Shown: positions 9,870 to 21,600, counted from the first letter of the stretch. The stretch is DNA of 64,000 nucleotides from Balaenoptera acutorostrata (GCF_949987535.1 NC_080081.1:35008428-35072427); one strand, 5' to 3'. The notes: a model not told the origin generated them from the sequence alone. Made by a program: numbers and translations.

Positions 9870-11500
9870 TTTGTTTCTTTTTCTTTGTTTACCTTGTATT
9901 TTGAAGAAACACATCTTCAAGAAGCTTCTTAAGAAAGTTTATTGGAATTTTAAAATCTTGTTTTGAGATCTTGCTTCTTTTAAAATATTTTTAATATCAT
10001 ATTTAAATATAATTTTTCTATCATTTCAAAGGACTTTTTAATTGTTTTTTTTTTTAGCTGCCAGTGTTGCCATTAATGAGTTTAACACAATTTGATTACT
10101 GAGAATTTATAATTTTTTTGTTTTTGATTTTAACCCTCCAAATCCATTCCTCAATCACAGAAGCTTTTTAATTCTTCATTTTTCAGTTGCCATTGCTCCC
10201 ATATTTCTCAAAGCTCTACCTTAATATGGATTTTTTCCATTAGTTTGTCTAGCTACTCAATGGTCCTTTCAATTTAGAAAGCTGTGCTTTAGAAAAAACT
10301 TTTTTTATTGTTTCTTTGACAATTTTCTTCCATCTGGTTTTCCAACTGTTTCAGGTATTCCTTTCGGTTGGGTCTTGGATGATACATTTTTACCATTCTT
10401 ATCATTTTAAGGAAAGTCACAAATTTTCCTTTAAAACTTCTATTGACTTTTTCAAAGTATTACTGTGATCATATTCTCTAATTACAAGAGTCCCTCCTTG
10501 GACACACAGTATCTTATGTTTTTTTCCTTTTATAGTATCCTCTTCTTGTTTATACTTAAAACATCTATCTTTTTCAAGACTTTATAGTCACTAAAGATTT
10601 TTTTTTCTTCCTGAATTATATTTTTTTCTTACTTCTTTTTTTGTTTATTTTTGTTTTCATCTTTTATGTTAGAGATTTTCTTCAAACGCCTGGTGAGTTT
10701 TGCTGACAATTTGTAATGAAGAATACAGAACTAAACAGATGATTGCTAGATCATGCATGCTTGGGACTTTCTGAATAATGGGCTTCTTCACAGGAGAAAA
10801 AGGTGGAACAATTCACTGGGAAATTCCTCATGATATATCTGTCAGTCTTTTCTCCTGGAATCTGGCAACTTCCCCAAATGGAATCCTTAGACTCCTGCCT
10901 GCATGATACAATATGTCCAGCTTTCATCATCCACCTTTCTGGGGATTGAATACGAAAAAAGAAGTAGGGATCTCACTATTTGATGTGTACAATTTCTCTC
11001 AGTGCCTTTCTGTTCAATATCATACCTTACTGTTGTATTCAACTGTGGCTGGTTTCCCTATATCCTGAGCTTCTCTGGTTTAATTTCCCCAAGATTAATT
11101 TTTCCAGGTAGTCATCTTGCTATGCTAGGTAAGGGAGGACACCTGGTGGAGGCTTGTTTACAGATATGTCACCTACTCTTCTGTGTTTGACTCAATCCCT
11201 AATCTCTTCGTTCACAGATACCTGCTGTCTGTGACACCTGGACCTTTCACGATAGTGCAGTGTAAACAATAACGCGCTTTGTTGCATATGTGCCAGCTTT
11301 CTTATCTTTGTTGGATTCAGTTGCCATCCATCCATCCATTCTTCTATACTCAATTTTCCAGAATGTTGAAATATCTTGACTTTTTGTGTCTCCTCTTCCA
11401 TTCTTTTGTATGTTTGTGCAGTAATACTTTTTTGTTGATTATTTCACTGCCATTTTAGTGAGATTTTATGTGGGAATTAAGATAATTGTTTATTCAATTT
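9870..11500 (-). mobile_element. Probable ancient L1/HAL1-like sequence, antisense
   Basis: T-rich sequence whose motifs (gttagagattttcttcaaac near 10,668, tttgacaattttcttccatc near 10,315, then a cttttctcctggaatctggc stretch near 10,848) resemble the reverse complement of ORF1 and 5' regions of ancient L1 or HAL1 elements. Similar order is clearer at 51,190-52,750. No open frame survives. A database comparison could re-assign it. Confidence 0.35.
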
Positions 11501-13970
11501 ACAATAATTAACCTCAAGAATGCCAGCATTTTTATACTTTATTTTTTTCTTTAAAAATAGGACAATTTGTTTAAAAATTATTTGAGAATATTGGTTGTCA
11601 AAATAAATTAATAAAGAGTAGAACTTTTCCAGTTGAAATGGAAACAAGGGAGATAAAACCTAATTGGATTTCATGTTTCTTATCAGCCCTCAAGAAAGTG
11701 TCAGCAAATGGAGTCCATATAAATATGATCATACAACATTGGTTAGGGTTCAGTACCAGACTATAGAAACCACTTTATCTAATTCAAGCATACATTTATT
11801 GCCAGGAATTATTCTGATAGGCTAGAAAAATGGACTCAACATACAGCTCTGATTTCTTGTAATCTCCCTACTTCTGCTGTGATTGGGAAAGCACTTACCT
11901 CTGTTTAGAAAACTACCAGATTAGGAAACCTCTGCAATAACCTGCACCAGCAAAATAGTCATTTCCCCCAAATTCTCTCTTCCTTCTTAACTGTGATTCA
12001 ACTTGATGTTTGGAGCAAATTCATTTCTTTGGTGGAACTTCAGTCACATCTGGAATCCAATGGCAGGAAATTCTGAGAAGTACTTTTCAATCTCTTTGGT
12101 ATCTTCTGGAAAAAGGGAAGGGTGGGTGTTAATTTATTATTTAGCCATCCATCTCTCTATCTAACTACAGGTGCAGCAGCTTGCTTTGTTCATACAACAA
12201 TATAACTTGTACATTTTAGCTCTGCTTAAAAAAAAATACAAATAATTCCAAGTGATTGAATTAATTCTTCATCCATGCTCATCTCTACCCAGGCTTAAGA
12301 GTGGAGAAGTCAGATGCTTGGATTGATTCATGGTTTGGGTTTTGTACGGAGAGTGTAAAAGTAGAACATGAATGCAGACAATTGAAATGAATAGTTGAGA
12401 GACTACAGTCTTTGAAAAGAAAGAACATCCAGAAAACACTAGTACTATCTGTATAGTACTTATGGTATTAATCAATTTATTAGATAAAATCCTTACCTGC
12501 AATGAGTAAAACCCATTTTAGCTAGTGTAAGAAGGAAATAATATAATAAAGTTTATTAGAAAATTCACAGAACTCTTTCAGAGCCAGAAAATCAGACTCG
12601 AAGGCTACTCTATCACAAAGACCTAAATTGCACTGAAGAGTGGCTTTGGCTGAAACAATATTATGTGGATTTAGTCACAGACCCTGCAGATAGCATTGCT
12701 GATGCTGGGCGATTTGTATTACTCTTTAAGACTCGTCATTTTACTACAGAAAACTGGCTTCCTCAGCCAACATACTTAATAGAATGAATTCCAGGCAGCT
12801 CCAGTTTCTTCATGGTGCTTCTGGATTAAGAGTATGATGCCTGTGTTTTAGTTTCAAAAGAGTGTGCTTGAATTTGACAAAACATGGAACAATGAGTTAG
12901 GAAAAATCCAAATGTCTTCTACAACAGGACTGAAGAGAAGTTATAGGAAATCGAGAGAACTAGTAAAATAGAATGTTGACAACACTGGTTGTGTTATTGG
13001 GATTTAATATTTAGTTGATACAGCCATTGCAGAAAATGCAAGTATTTTGAATATAGTAGTCACTAAATAAAAGTCTGCAAAATAATTAAAGGATGGTAAT
13101 ACCTATTAAATATAATAAATATGTATAATAAAAAATAACCTAAAAATGTGCATGAATAAAAAGCAACTATTCCTACATTTAAACTAAGATTTAGAAGAGT
13201 TTTGTATATATTAGCAACACATAACAATTTCAGTAGCAATGGAAAATAAATGGCAAAACGAACTTATTAATAGCTTATTATTGGAATTTTAGTAACTCCA
13301 GCAAAATGATAAAGTATTTTTAAAAATACTTTGGATCAGCTCCAAATTTTCCAAATGTTTGATTTCCTTTGCATGCTAGAGAATTTTAAGTTGTATCACA
13401 CATATATAAATGATACACAGTGATATAGATAGAAAGTAGGTCTTTGAGTATACTTTCTAGAAATTAATATATCAGAAATTATCACTTTTGTTTTTAAAGT
13501 TGTAATGAATAACTTTAGCTTAATATGCACTTCAAATTATTAATGTATTTTGGCAAGAAAATAAACTCTCTTTAGAGCAACAATTTCGAGGCAAAACCTG
13601 AGTGTCTCTCACTGCTTTACTTATTCTGGTAGCAGAGACACTATTAGATAAATTTCATCATGCAAATGTCTCTTTCTAAATAAACAGAACCAACATTTTC
13701 TACAAGGATCTGCTTCAAGCAACACTTACTATAACTATCACTTTAGATCTACTGTTTCTTAGAACATTTTTTATGTTATCTCAATAGAAATTGTTTATAT
13801 TAATGGATTGTCTTATATACTTGCTGTTTATTTCATATTTATTTTATTGTAATATTTACAATTTTTTTCTAAAGTTATTTTTATTTACTTTGAGATTTTG
13901 ACTGGATCACATCTTACTTCATAGTAACAAAGGATGAGAGTTAGTCAAAAACAAATTATTGACATATTAT
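11500..13970. other. Unassigned AT-rich DNA
   Basis: No gene recognised. The stretch near 12,520-12,800 (aataaagtttattagaaa, then several cagactcgaaggc-like segments) looks like a very old interspersed repeat but I cannot name it. The rest is AT-rich, with the longest open frames only about 77 codons and Leu/Ile/Ser-rich. Confidence 0.35.
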
Positions 13971-13974
13971 CTCC

Positions 13975-14165
13975 TGTATCATAAAGTTTAAAGAGAGAGT
14001 TGAAGGTAAATAGAGATAAAAGAGAGTTGGAAATGGAAGAATAATAAAGATGAAAGGGAGGTAGAGGAAAAAATTTTAAGAGAGCTGAAATAGGAAAGAG
14101 GGGAAAGAAGGTTTGATATAAAAAATGAGATGGAGGCAAGAAGCTAGAAAACAGAAGAGAAAATA
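13975..14165 (+). repeat. Purine-rich low-complexity tract
   Basis: About 190 bp strongly dominated by A and G on the plus strand (units such as agagagag, gaagaata, gaaagggagg). The 64-codon minus-strand frame here is a Phe/Leu/Ser-rich artefact of this composition. Confidence 0.6.
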
Positions 14166-14429
14166 AATTGACATATTATAAAATATCTAAGAAAGAAATT
14201 ACACAGTTTGTTGATAGAGGAGAAAAAGAGTCGTTTTTCTTAAATGTTTGTAAAATAAAAGAAGTCTAATCATGTCTTTAGATGAATAGCGTTGCATGGA
14301 TCTTATAGGAAGAATATGAGAATATAACTGTCACAGTGAGTCACATCAACTCCAGAGATCCAGCATAGTTTCTTTGATGTTTCTCAGAAAAACATGCTAG
14401 TTGCCTTCCACACCCGAACCTCGGGGAGT
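14166..14429. other. Unassigned DNA
   Basis: No recognisable gene or repeat. A short CpG-bearing patch lies near 14,413-14,455. Confidence 0.3.
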
Positions 14430-14770
14430 CTGTGATCCCCAGCTTCCTTTCGGTAACCCACTATAAACTCCATTCATGAATATATCTAAGCCTTTCCTGA
14501 ATCTATTTATATTTTCAGACTATATAACCTTCTGGGATAATGGCTTGCATATGTTTACTACCAACTGTGTAAAGTACAAAGCATAAATCCCTTTTATCTT
14601 TTACCCTACATTGGGCATCCTCTAGTCCTGGTGCACTTTAATTTGGTGAAAGGAATCCATCTTCACCTTTCATGATCTGGCAAAGTTTGAATCCATGCAG
14701 TCTCATCTGTAGTTTTATAAAACTGAATGTTCTAACTTTTTACAATATTCTGACATAGAAGCAAAGGTTT
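14430..14770 (-). mobile_element. CR1/L3-like LINE fragment
   Basis: The order cctttcctgaatctattta, ttctgggataatggcttgca, aactgtgtaaagta, cccttttatc, catcctctagtcctggtg, ctttcatgatctggc matches the way a CR1/L3 3' region usually reads in reverse complement. Heavily diverged, no open frame. Confidence 0.5.
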
Positions 14771-14982
14771 GCCAGAGCTTTACTTTTAATTAGTTACATG
14801 TTTTGAGAGAAATTATCTCATATTTCTAGGTCCCCAAGTTATCTATAAATCAAAGTGCTTGAGCATGTTTAAAATTTCTTCCTTCTTCTTACTTGCTTGT
14901 ACATTACCACCCATTCCGCCCCACCCCTAGGAGGGGGAAAAAAAAAAGATGTGGAAGAGAGGGAGAAAACTGCATTGTAGAT

Positions 14983-15170
14983 GAGTATATGGTCTTTAGA
15001 GTTAAATCACCAGGATTCAAATTCCATTTCCTCCACTTAGCTCTATACTCTTAAGCAATTTACTTACTTCTCCATACTTTCATTTCTTCATCAGTAAATC
15101 GGGGATAATAATAGTTTCAGCTTCATAAGGCTATATTTTGTTACCAAATGTGTGTTATGTCTATGTGTGT
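14983..15170 (+). mobile_element. MIR SINE
   Basis: Reads tatggtctttagagttaaat, caggattcaaattcca, then agcaatttacttacttctcc, tcatttcttcatcagtaaat, cggggataataatag: the MIR tRNA-like head and core in order. Confidence 0.8.
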
Positions 15171-15224
15171 GTTTAACTTAAATCAGCATCTACTATATAA
15201 AATCACTACATAAAAGTTGGCACA

Positions 15225-15262
15225 TGTACACACACATGGAGAAAGAGAGAGACAGAGAGAAC
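15225..15262 (+). repeat. CA/GA-rich short tandem repeat
   Basis: Short run of acacac followed by gagagaga units. Confidence 0.6.
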
Positions 15263-15269
15263 AACACAC

Positions 15270-15655
15270 CTCCATGAACTGGTGCCTTTATGTGGTCATC
15301 CTACGTTGACTCTGGCCTTGGCCTTGTGACTTGCTTAAGCCAATGGGACATCAGCAATGAGAAACAAGTCTATTTTGAAAAGTCTTTCTACATAGGGCTT
15401 TTGGAATTTTCCTGAGACCACCATGTAAAGAAGTCCAGTCTAGCCTATCTGGAGGCTACATGGAACAAGAAGTCCGGTCATCCGAGCTAGAGCCCAGATC
15501 CCAGTTGACCAACAAATTGTCTACAACCACATGAGTTTGCTCAGGTGAGACCAGAAGAAGGACCACCCAGCCAATCCATAGAATCATGATAAATAAAGTG
15601 GTTGCTCTTTAAAGTCAATAAATTTAGGGTGATTAGTTACATAGCCCACAGATAC
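15270..15655 (+). mobile_element. MLT1-type (MaLR) LTR, old
   Basis: Contains the characteristic order ggccttgtgacttgcttaag, ccaatgggacatcagcaa, ccaccatgtaaagaagtcc, ctagcctatctggagg, then cataatgataaataaagtgg-like poly(A) region and an end with ttagttacatagc. This is the 3' two thirds of a mammalian MaLR LTR. No internal genes adjoin it. Confidence 0.7.
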
Positions 15656-16139
15656 ATACAACTGATAGTTTGATCTCTGATTCTTCTCTATGTGCTAGTT
15701 TTGAGGGTTTATGACAGCAACTAAAAATTCACATAAAGCTAAACTAATAAATTCAAATCCCATTCTCTATCATGAGAAGTTCACACTGTGTGTACAAATG
15801 TGACAAATATATGCAATTGCATTAAATTGAACAGATCGGTGATGTCTAATATAGTGTTCTCTGGGAAACAGACTTGGAGATAGAGACTCCAGGGCAGGAA
15901 GTTTATTGGGGAATGTTTTTAGGATTAATATATGTGAGGGAGTCAGGTAAGCAGGGCTGGACAATGGGAGAAGTTAAACTGCAGTGTAGTTGATGCAAAG
16001 GTCTCAACATCACACAAGGGCTCGAGCTGTGATGGCCCTTCAACATTGTTCCTTGGTACCACAGCTGTGATTAGTCACTGGATGAGAACTGCCTTCAGGG
16101 AGAGATTTTTAACCTTGGGTGAGGCAGAGGCAATATTTT
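15656..16139. other. Unassigned DNA, probable ancient repeat
   Basis: The part at 15,845-16,130 (gttctctgggaaacagactt, gcaggaagtttattggggaa) looks like a known kind of ancient interspersed repeat, but I cannot name it safely. No gene seen. Confidence 0.3.
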
Positions 16140-17030
16140 TTCTTGTTTTCTCCTTTATTTACAAGTAATTTTTAAATTGACATATAATTGACATATAACA
16201 TTTCATGTTTCAGGTGTATAACAAAATTATTAGATATTTGTACATATTGTGTAATGATCACGACAATAAGTCTAGTTAACATCTATCACCATACATAGTT
16301 ACAATTTTTTTTCACTATGGTAAGAATTTTTAAGATATGTTCTGTTTCCATGTCTTGGCTATTGTAAACAGCACTGCAATGAACATTGGGGTGCATGTAT
16401 CCTTTCGAACCACGTTTTTCTCCAGATATATGCCCAGGAATGGAATTGCTGGATCATATGGTAGCTCTATTTTTAGTTTTTTGAGGAACCTCCATACTGT
16501 TCTCCATAGTGGCTGTACCAATTCCTAAATGTCCATCGACAGATGAATGGATAAAGAAGATGTGGTACATATATACAATGGAATATTACTCAGCCATTAA
16601 AAAGAATGAAATAATGCAACTTGCAGCAACATGGGTGGACCTGGAGATTATCACACTAAGTGAAGTAAGTTAGACAGACAAAGACAGATATCATATGATA
16701 TTGTTTATATGCAGAATCTAAAAAAATAAAAGTTGCGAATGAACTTATTTACAAAACAGAAACAGACTCACAGACGTAGAGAACAAACTTATCATTACCA
16801 GGGGGAATGGTGGGAGGGAGGGATAGATTGGCAGTTTGGGATTGACATGTACACACTGCTATATTTAAAACTGATAATTAACAAGGACCTACTGTATAAA
16901 AATTTTTTAAAAATTTTAAAAAGTTATGTTCTGTTAACAACTTTCAAATATATAATATGGTGTTGTTAACTATAGTCACCATGCTGTACATTACATTTTC
17001 AAGACTTATTTTATCAATCTTTTCTTTCAT
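16140..17030 (-). mobile_element. Old L1 3' end, antisense, host of a younger L1
   Basis: 16,170-16,335 (aattgacatataattgacat, tttcaggtgtataacaaaat, atctatcaccatacatagtt) and 16,936-17,020 (aacaactttcaaatatataa, tatagtcaccatgctgtaca) are one old antisense L1 3' UTR. It is cut in the middle by the younger L1 at 16,347-16,924. Confidence 0.8.
16347..16924 (+). mobile_element. Truncated L1 with inverted 5' half (twin-primed)
   Basis: 16,347-16,525 is ORF2 C-terminal sequence in reverse (minus frame shows [20 protein letters not shown]), while 16,526-16,924 continues forward from the point where the inverted part stops, through taaatgtccatcgacagatg to the 3' UTR and A tail. The two parts are adjacent in a normal L1. 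The 11-bp target duplication tatgttctgtt (16,336-16,346 and 16,925-16,935) encloses both, so this was one insertion with 5' inversion. Confidence 0.9.
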
Positions 17031-17045
17031 AAAATATGGGTTTTA

Positions 17046-18050
17046 TTAGTCAGCTACAGTCATAATATGATCATTATCGATTTCCCTTTTTTATTTGTCC
17101 CACCAAACACAAAGCAGAGCTATTTGCCAGTCTAATTTTCCTCATGTGGGTGACAACTTTGGTTTGCCAATAAAATCCCCTTTCTCAGCTTCACAGTTGA
17201 GAGTGACTGAAACTGACTCTTCCTTCTCAGATGTAGACATCACAAGCCTTGGAATGATACACATGGGATGGTCCAATTACAGGGAGGAAGGAGAAGATGT
17301 CAAATTTAAGCAGGGTCCAATGCTTCTGTTCTACCTGATATTGGTACACTGTGTCCAGTGCTCTTGTGAGAGCCATTTTCTAATGATGTACATGTGTTTC
17401 TGTACCATCACAGCTAAATGTGTGGCACAACCTATATAAAGGGCCCCAGTGTGACTCAGCTTCCACAACTTCATGTCATTTATATCAGTGCAATGGAGGT
17501 CATCATGGAATTTTTACCTGATGAGCCTCTGAGGATGCAAAGCTTTGTCCCTGCTGCCATCTTCACATGATTTTCCCAGGAAAATTGTTTTTTAATGGGT
17601 CTTTTGCTGAGACCAGGTCAGAATGTTTGCATCCCACACATGTAGATTCAATCCTTCAGGGACTGACTGTCTCACTTTCCTCAACTGAAGATGTACAACA
17701 GGTTTCCAAAGATTTCTAATAGGGGGTGGAATGTTTTTGGTCATGGTAGAGGATGAGGGGGCTTATGGTCATCTCTAGAATGGTCCAGGTCCTGGCTTCA
17801 GAGTTTTAGGACTTGCAGACAATCTTGATTTCCTGGCTACCTAGTGTTTCTAAACACCCCAATGCCACATCTATAGGGTACACATCTGAGAAGCTCTCAT
17901 TTGAATTTTGTCCCCCAGTGATGAAGATCCTCCCTCTCTTGACATCACAACTGGGGGTAATCATGAGCAGCTATGACCATGAAGGACAAAGGTATACCAT
18001 GTTTCTTTCTTGGGCTTCTCTCTAGGCTCCAAGACTGGCAGCAACTTCAT
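17046..18050 (-). pseudogene. RABEPK: Processed pseudogene of RABEPK (Rab9 effector with kelch motifs)
   Basis: The minus strand opens at 18,050 with ATG and reads MKLLPVLEPREKPKKETWYT, then HGHSCS, a stop, LPPV, and further on KRGRIFITGG and SFSDVYPIDV. Later pieces in shifting frames include LHVWDANILTWSQ, FHDDLHCTDINDMK, HWTLLKFD and SEKEE, and the copy ends with GEIDNDHIMTVAD and a stop at 17,048-17,046. These match RABEPK from its first to its last residues, in order, with no introns. RABEPK encodes a kelch-repeat protein that binds GTP-loaded Rab9 and takes part in endosome-to-Golgi transport. This copy is dead: many stops and frame changes, an apparent loss of about 35 codons after the SFSDV segment, and about 1,005 bp where the intact frame should be near 1.1 kb. 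It is a retrocopy made by L1 machinery. No clean poly(A) tail or target duplication could be seen. Confidence 0.85.
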
Positions 18051-18984
18051 AGTGTCCCCACCAGACTAAATTTAAAAAGAGGAGGTCCTGATAAATTCAT
18101 TCAGTTGTCTCCAGAACCCACCAAAGCATAGAGTAGAAGTCAGTGAGCAATGAGTGAATTAAGAATGAAAATGGTTGAATAGATAGATGAGTGAATGAAT
18201 ACAACCAGATGCCTAGGCCACTGATTGCCATTCTCAAAGCACAGAATTCAGCAGTGAAGACTTCCTGTAGGCAGAGGGCCTCCTGCACCTGTCCCTGTTA
18301 CAGTCCTATTCCTGTGTGGCAGCCTTGGAAGGGGGAGACAGGATTGGGAAAGAAGAGGCTGGTTTCTTTAGTTCCATGCTGCAAGCCAGAGTCCAAGTAT
18401 GCCTTCTCTATCCCTTACCACTGTGCCCAGGTCCACTTCCCTAAGACCCTGGCTTCTGGGATAAGAAGCACCTTGATATTTGTAAGGAGAAATCTGGACA
18501 GTACTACATAGCATTCACTAACCATGGTTTGCCACAACATATAGCAATATAAAACCTTTGTAGAAATTCCTTCTATGGAAATTTCTTAGAGACTAAGAAG
18601 ACAACAGACTTAGGAAAATATGCTTTGTATGAAAGAAAAGTGGTTAAGTAACCATTTAAAATATTGGAAATTTAAAAGACAGATACAAAATTTATTTGAA
18701 CATACAACTATATATTTGCAATTAGGTAAACTAAATATCTTTAGAAAAATGAGGAGATACAGAAATGATCAAAGCAATCTCTTTGAATTAAGGCCATTGA
18801 ACTGAAAATGGTTGGTAGGTAGATAAAAAGGGTGAATATGAATCTCTTCCTCCCCTCTATATTTTAATCTTGGGACAAAAAAAAAAAAAACTCAAATAAA
18901 AATTATCCTCACACTCATTCTTTCCTTCATGCATGTAAGAGAATATGCTTTTTGGATTAAATAGGCCACATTAAACACCCACAC
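18051..18984. other. Unassigned DNA upstream of the RABEPK retrocopy
   Basis: 18,051-18,530 is less AT-rich than its surroundings and may hold 5' UTR of the retrocopied mRNA plus an older repeat (gatagatgagtgaatgaata near 18,184 looks like the end of an L2 or MIR). No open frame of note. 18,875-18,890 is an A run. Confidence 0.3.
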
Positions 18985-19330
18985 AAACCACTAAATAATG
19001 ATGACTTAACAGATGAGAAGCTGATTTCTTTCAAATAAATTAAGTTTGAAACAAGTAGTCCAGAGCTGGTATGGCAGCCCCTTGTTGTCCTCTAGATTTT
19101 TGCTTTGCCATCCTTAGTTATAGCCCTCATTGATTTAATATGGCTGCTGAAGCATCAGCCATCACATCTGTATCCCAGTTATTAAGATGGAGTTAGAAAG
19201 GGAGCAAGTGCCTGATGTTTTTGAAGAAATTTTCTTAAACACTCAACCCTTTAATTTATAACTTATTACCTGGAAATTAGTCACATGGCCAGAGCTAGCT
19301 ACAAGGAACTCATCCAGTTATATATCTAGC
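18985..19330 (+). repeat. Ancient interspersed repeat, copy A, family unnamed
   Basis: Shares an order of segments with 21,135-21,600, 28,690-29,130 and 50,715-51,150: a ttaaca..gaagctgatttctttc start, agtccagagctggtatggca, a catcagccatcacatctgta segment and a tagtcacatggccag segment. I recognise it as a common old mammalian repeat but cannot name the family with confidence. Confidence 0.45.
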
Positions 19331-20127
19331 TTAATGGGCAGGGTCTCTGGATGATTGCTGATTCTTTATCAGATTCAATAGCTCTTTATTTTTTAGTAAC
19401 TTACTAAACTAAAAGGAACGTTATCTACCTGATACACACCCAGAAGAGAAGGAGTAGGGAGAATGACATAAAAATTCCATTTAGAACAAGTATAGAGTAG
19501 AAAACACTGACATCATTTGCTCATCAAAATGATGGGCAGGAGTAATGGGGCTCCTTAAACTACTTGTAGAACAGAATCCTCCATTACATTATCTGTCTGT
19601 TCTACTTCTGCTTTCTGGAGAAGCTCTCCTGCCATTGACCTCTCTGGTTCCTTGTTTTACCTTCCTGATGGGGAAGGTGAAGGTGGGGGCGGGTAGTTCT
19701 TCCTGTTCCATGACCCTCCACAGCTATTTCTAATGTAAGAAATGGAAATTGTCATTTCACGGAGTTTGCAAAGCAAACAATAAAGACCATTTCCTTCCAG
19801 GACAGGTTCAAGTACTATTAAAGCTTTATTAATAATAACCGTTGCAGTCCAGGTTTGTGGTTTCTTTTGGCTTTCAGATCTGGTAGTTTCTAAGCCTGAT
19901 TCTAACTTGAGACCATTTAAAAGAATCAGCTTGGGTAGAAAGACAACATACTTCATCTAATCTTTGCCGCTAGCTTGCCTTCCATTGTCAGACAGAGAAC
20001 TGTTAATGGAAGGCCTTTTAAAAAGCATTGGGGCCAGTGATTTATCTCCTGCTAAGGCTGCTTTTTCAGAATAGACTTCTAAATGCTTCAGTTTGAGCAC
20101 ACAGCAGTTGTCTTTTTTTTTAATCTT
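19331..20127. other. Unassigned DNA
   Basis: No gene or named repeat seen. Minus-strand frames of 99 and 60 codons at 19,657-20,139 show no recognisable motif. Confidence 0.3.
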
Positions 20128-20143
20128 GAAAGGTTCCAAATTT

Positions 20144-20390
20144 TTTTTTTATTTCATGATTATCTTTTTAAAAACTTTATTGAGGAATAATTGGGAATAA
20201 CTGCCAACTATAATTGTATATATTTTTAAATGTACAACTTGATGATTTAAAAAAAACTTTTTTATTGGGGTATAGTTGTTTTTCAGTGTTGTGTTAGTTT
20301 CTACTGTACAGCAAAGTGAAGTAGAATTCCCTGTAATATAGAGCAGGTTATCATTAGTTATCTATTTTATACATATTAGTGTATATATGT
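20144..20390 (-). mobile_element. L1 3' end with a likely 3'-transduced segment
   Basis: On the minus strand a short L1 3' UTR (20,390 to about 20,258) is followed, after a short A-rich stretch, by about 110 bp of a different and older L1 3' end that has its own AATAAA (ctcaataaag, near 20,183) and a final A run at 20,153-20,141. A 16-bp direct repeat with two mismatches, gaaaggttccaaattt and gaaaggctccagattt (20,128-20,143 and 20,391-20,406), encloses both parts, so they appear to have arrived as one RNA. Confidence 0.7.
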
Positions 20391-20406
20391 GAAAGGCTCC
20401 AGATTT

Positions 20407-20651
20407 AATGCATTTAGATTGTGGACCACAGAGAGAGAACATGTCTCTAACATCTCTGTCTGCTGATAAACGGGATCTAGTCTGAGTTCATCAATCCTAA
20501 AACTTTGTTAAAATTAGCAAGAAGCAGCCAGTGTGAATAACATTCTAATTTTTCCACATTTTCCCTTAAGGCCATTTAGTTTGGTTTTCGGCTGCTTTCC
20601 AAGGAAAGGTAGGCAGCAGTTTGACCAAATATTTTAGTATTAAATGATAAA
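20407..20651. other. Unassigned DNA
   Basis: No gene or repeat recognised. Confidence 0.3.
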
Positions 20652-21067
20652 TGTTGCTAACTTCCCAGCCTATGATATGGAGGATGTTAAAGCAACCAGA
20701 TTAAGCCCAAGATGATGTCATTCATGCTAAGCCCCATATCAGCAAACCAACAATTTCTATGCTCAGCTCTCCCAGAAAAGGAAGGCCTAGGTCAACCAAT
20801 CAGCACTTGACTGCTCAACACAAGTCATTTGAACTGGCTCCTAAGACTTTCCTTAGCTCCTTATAAGGAAACTATCCCTGCTTTAACCAATCAGCAAATG
20901 CCCAGTCTAACTTCCTTGTTCCTGCTGACTTTGGTCTATAAAAGTGCTTGTACAACTCTCCTGAGCTCCTTTCTATCTGCTAGATTGGATGCTGCCCAAT
21001 TCACTAATCGCTGAATCAAGCCAATAACATCTTTCAAGTTTACTCAGATGAATTTTGTTCTTTAACA
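20652..21067 (+). mobile_element. ERV1-like solo LTR, old
   Basis: Has a retroviral promoter layout: two CCAAT boxes in aaccaatcagc (20,794-20,804 and 20,885-20,895), a TATA box tataaaa at 20,937-20,943, then ctcctgagctcctttctat, a gatgctgcccaattcac segment and an ending ttttgttctttaaca typical of the U5 of class I ERV LTRs. The poly(A) signal is degraded (aatcaa near 21,013). TG and CA ends are proposed at 20,652 and 21,067, but no target duplication was found, so edges are uncertain. Confidence 0.65.
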
Positions 21068-21134
21068 GGGGCACATTTAATGTTCCAATATTTTAATGTT
21101 TCATGCTCATGTAACAAATTCTGTATATATTAGG

Positions 21135-21600
21135 ATTGTGATAGGCTGAGACTAACGGAGACCCAGAAAGTAGTTGCTTAAAAAATACATGAATTTATTT
21201 CTCTCTTTGATAGTCAAGTAGTCCAGGGCTGGGGGACAAGACCCCGATGCCATCAGGAACCCTGGTCTCTATCTTTATTGTGTATCATTCCAGTGAATAA
21301 CACTTATGCGTAAGGTCAACTGAAGGCTCAAGGGGGCTGCTCCAATTCTGATCATTATGCCTACATGACAAACCATAAGCAGGAAATTATTCAATGGAAC
21401 TGACAAATTAGGAAGTGCCCCCATTTTTTGTTCCTCTAACTTGAGTCATTTTGCTTAATAATCTTCCTAGTTGTTCCACCTAACACTTATATATCATTGT
21501 TCAAACACAGTCATTTGGTTGGCAAAGCCCCAAGAGGGTTAGGAACAGTTGTCTTTTATTCTAGGTGGCAATGTGTCCATCTGAAAATTGGGTTTGTGCT
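21135..21600 (+). repeat. Ancient interspersed repeat, copy B, family unnamed
   Basis: Matches the order seen in copy A and continues further: gaatttatttctctcttt, agtccagggctgggg, catcaggaaccctgg, then, near 21,550, gtcttttattctaggtggc aatgtgtcc, which I know as the far end of the same type of old mammalian repeat. Confidence 0.45.

Noticed and set aside
17095..17439. A 114-codon plus-strand frame
   Set aside because: It is antisense to the RABEPK retrocopy and has no meaning of its own.
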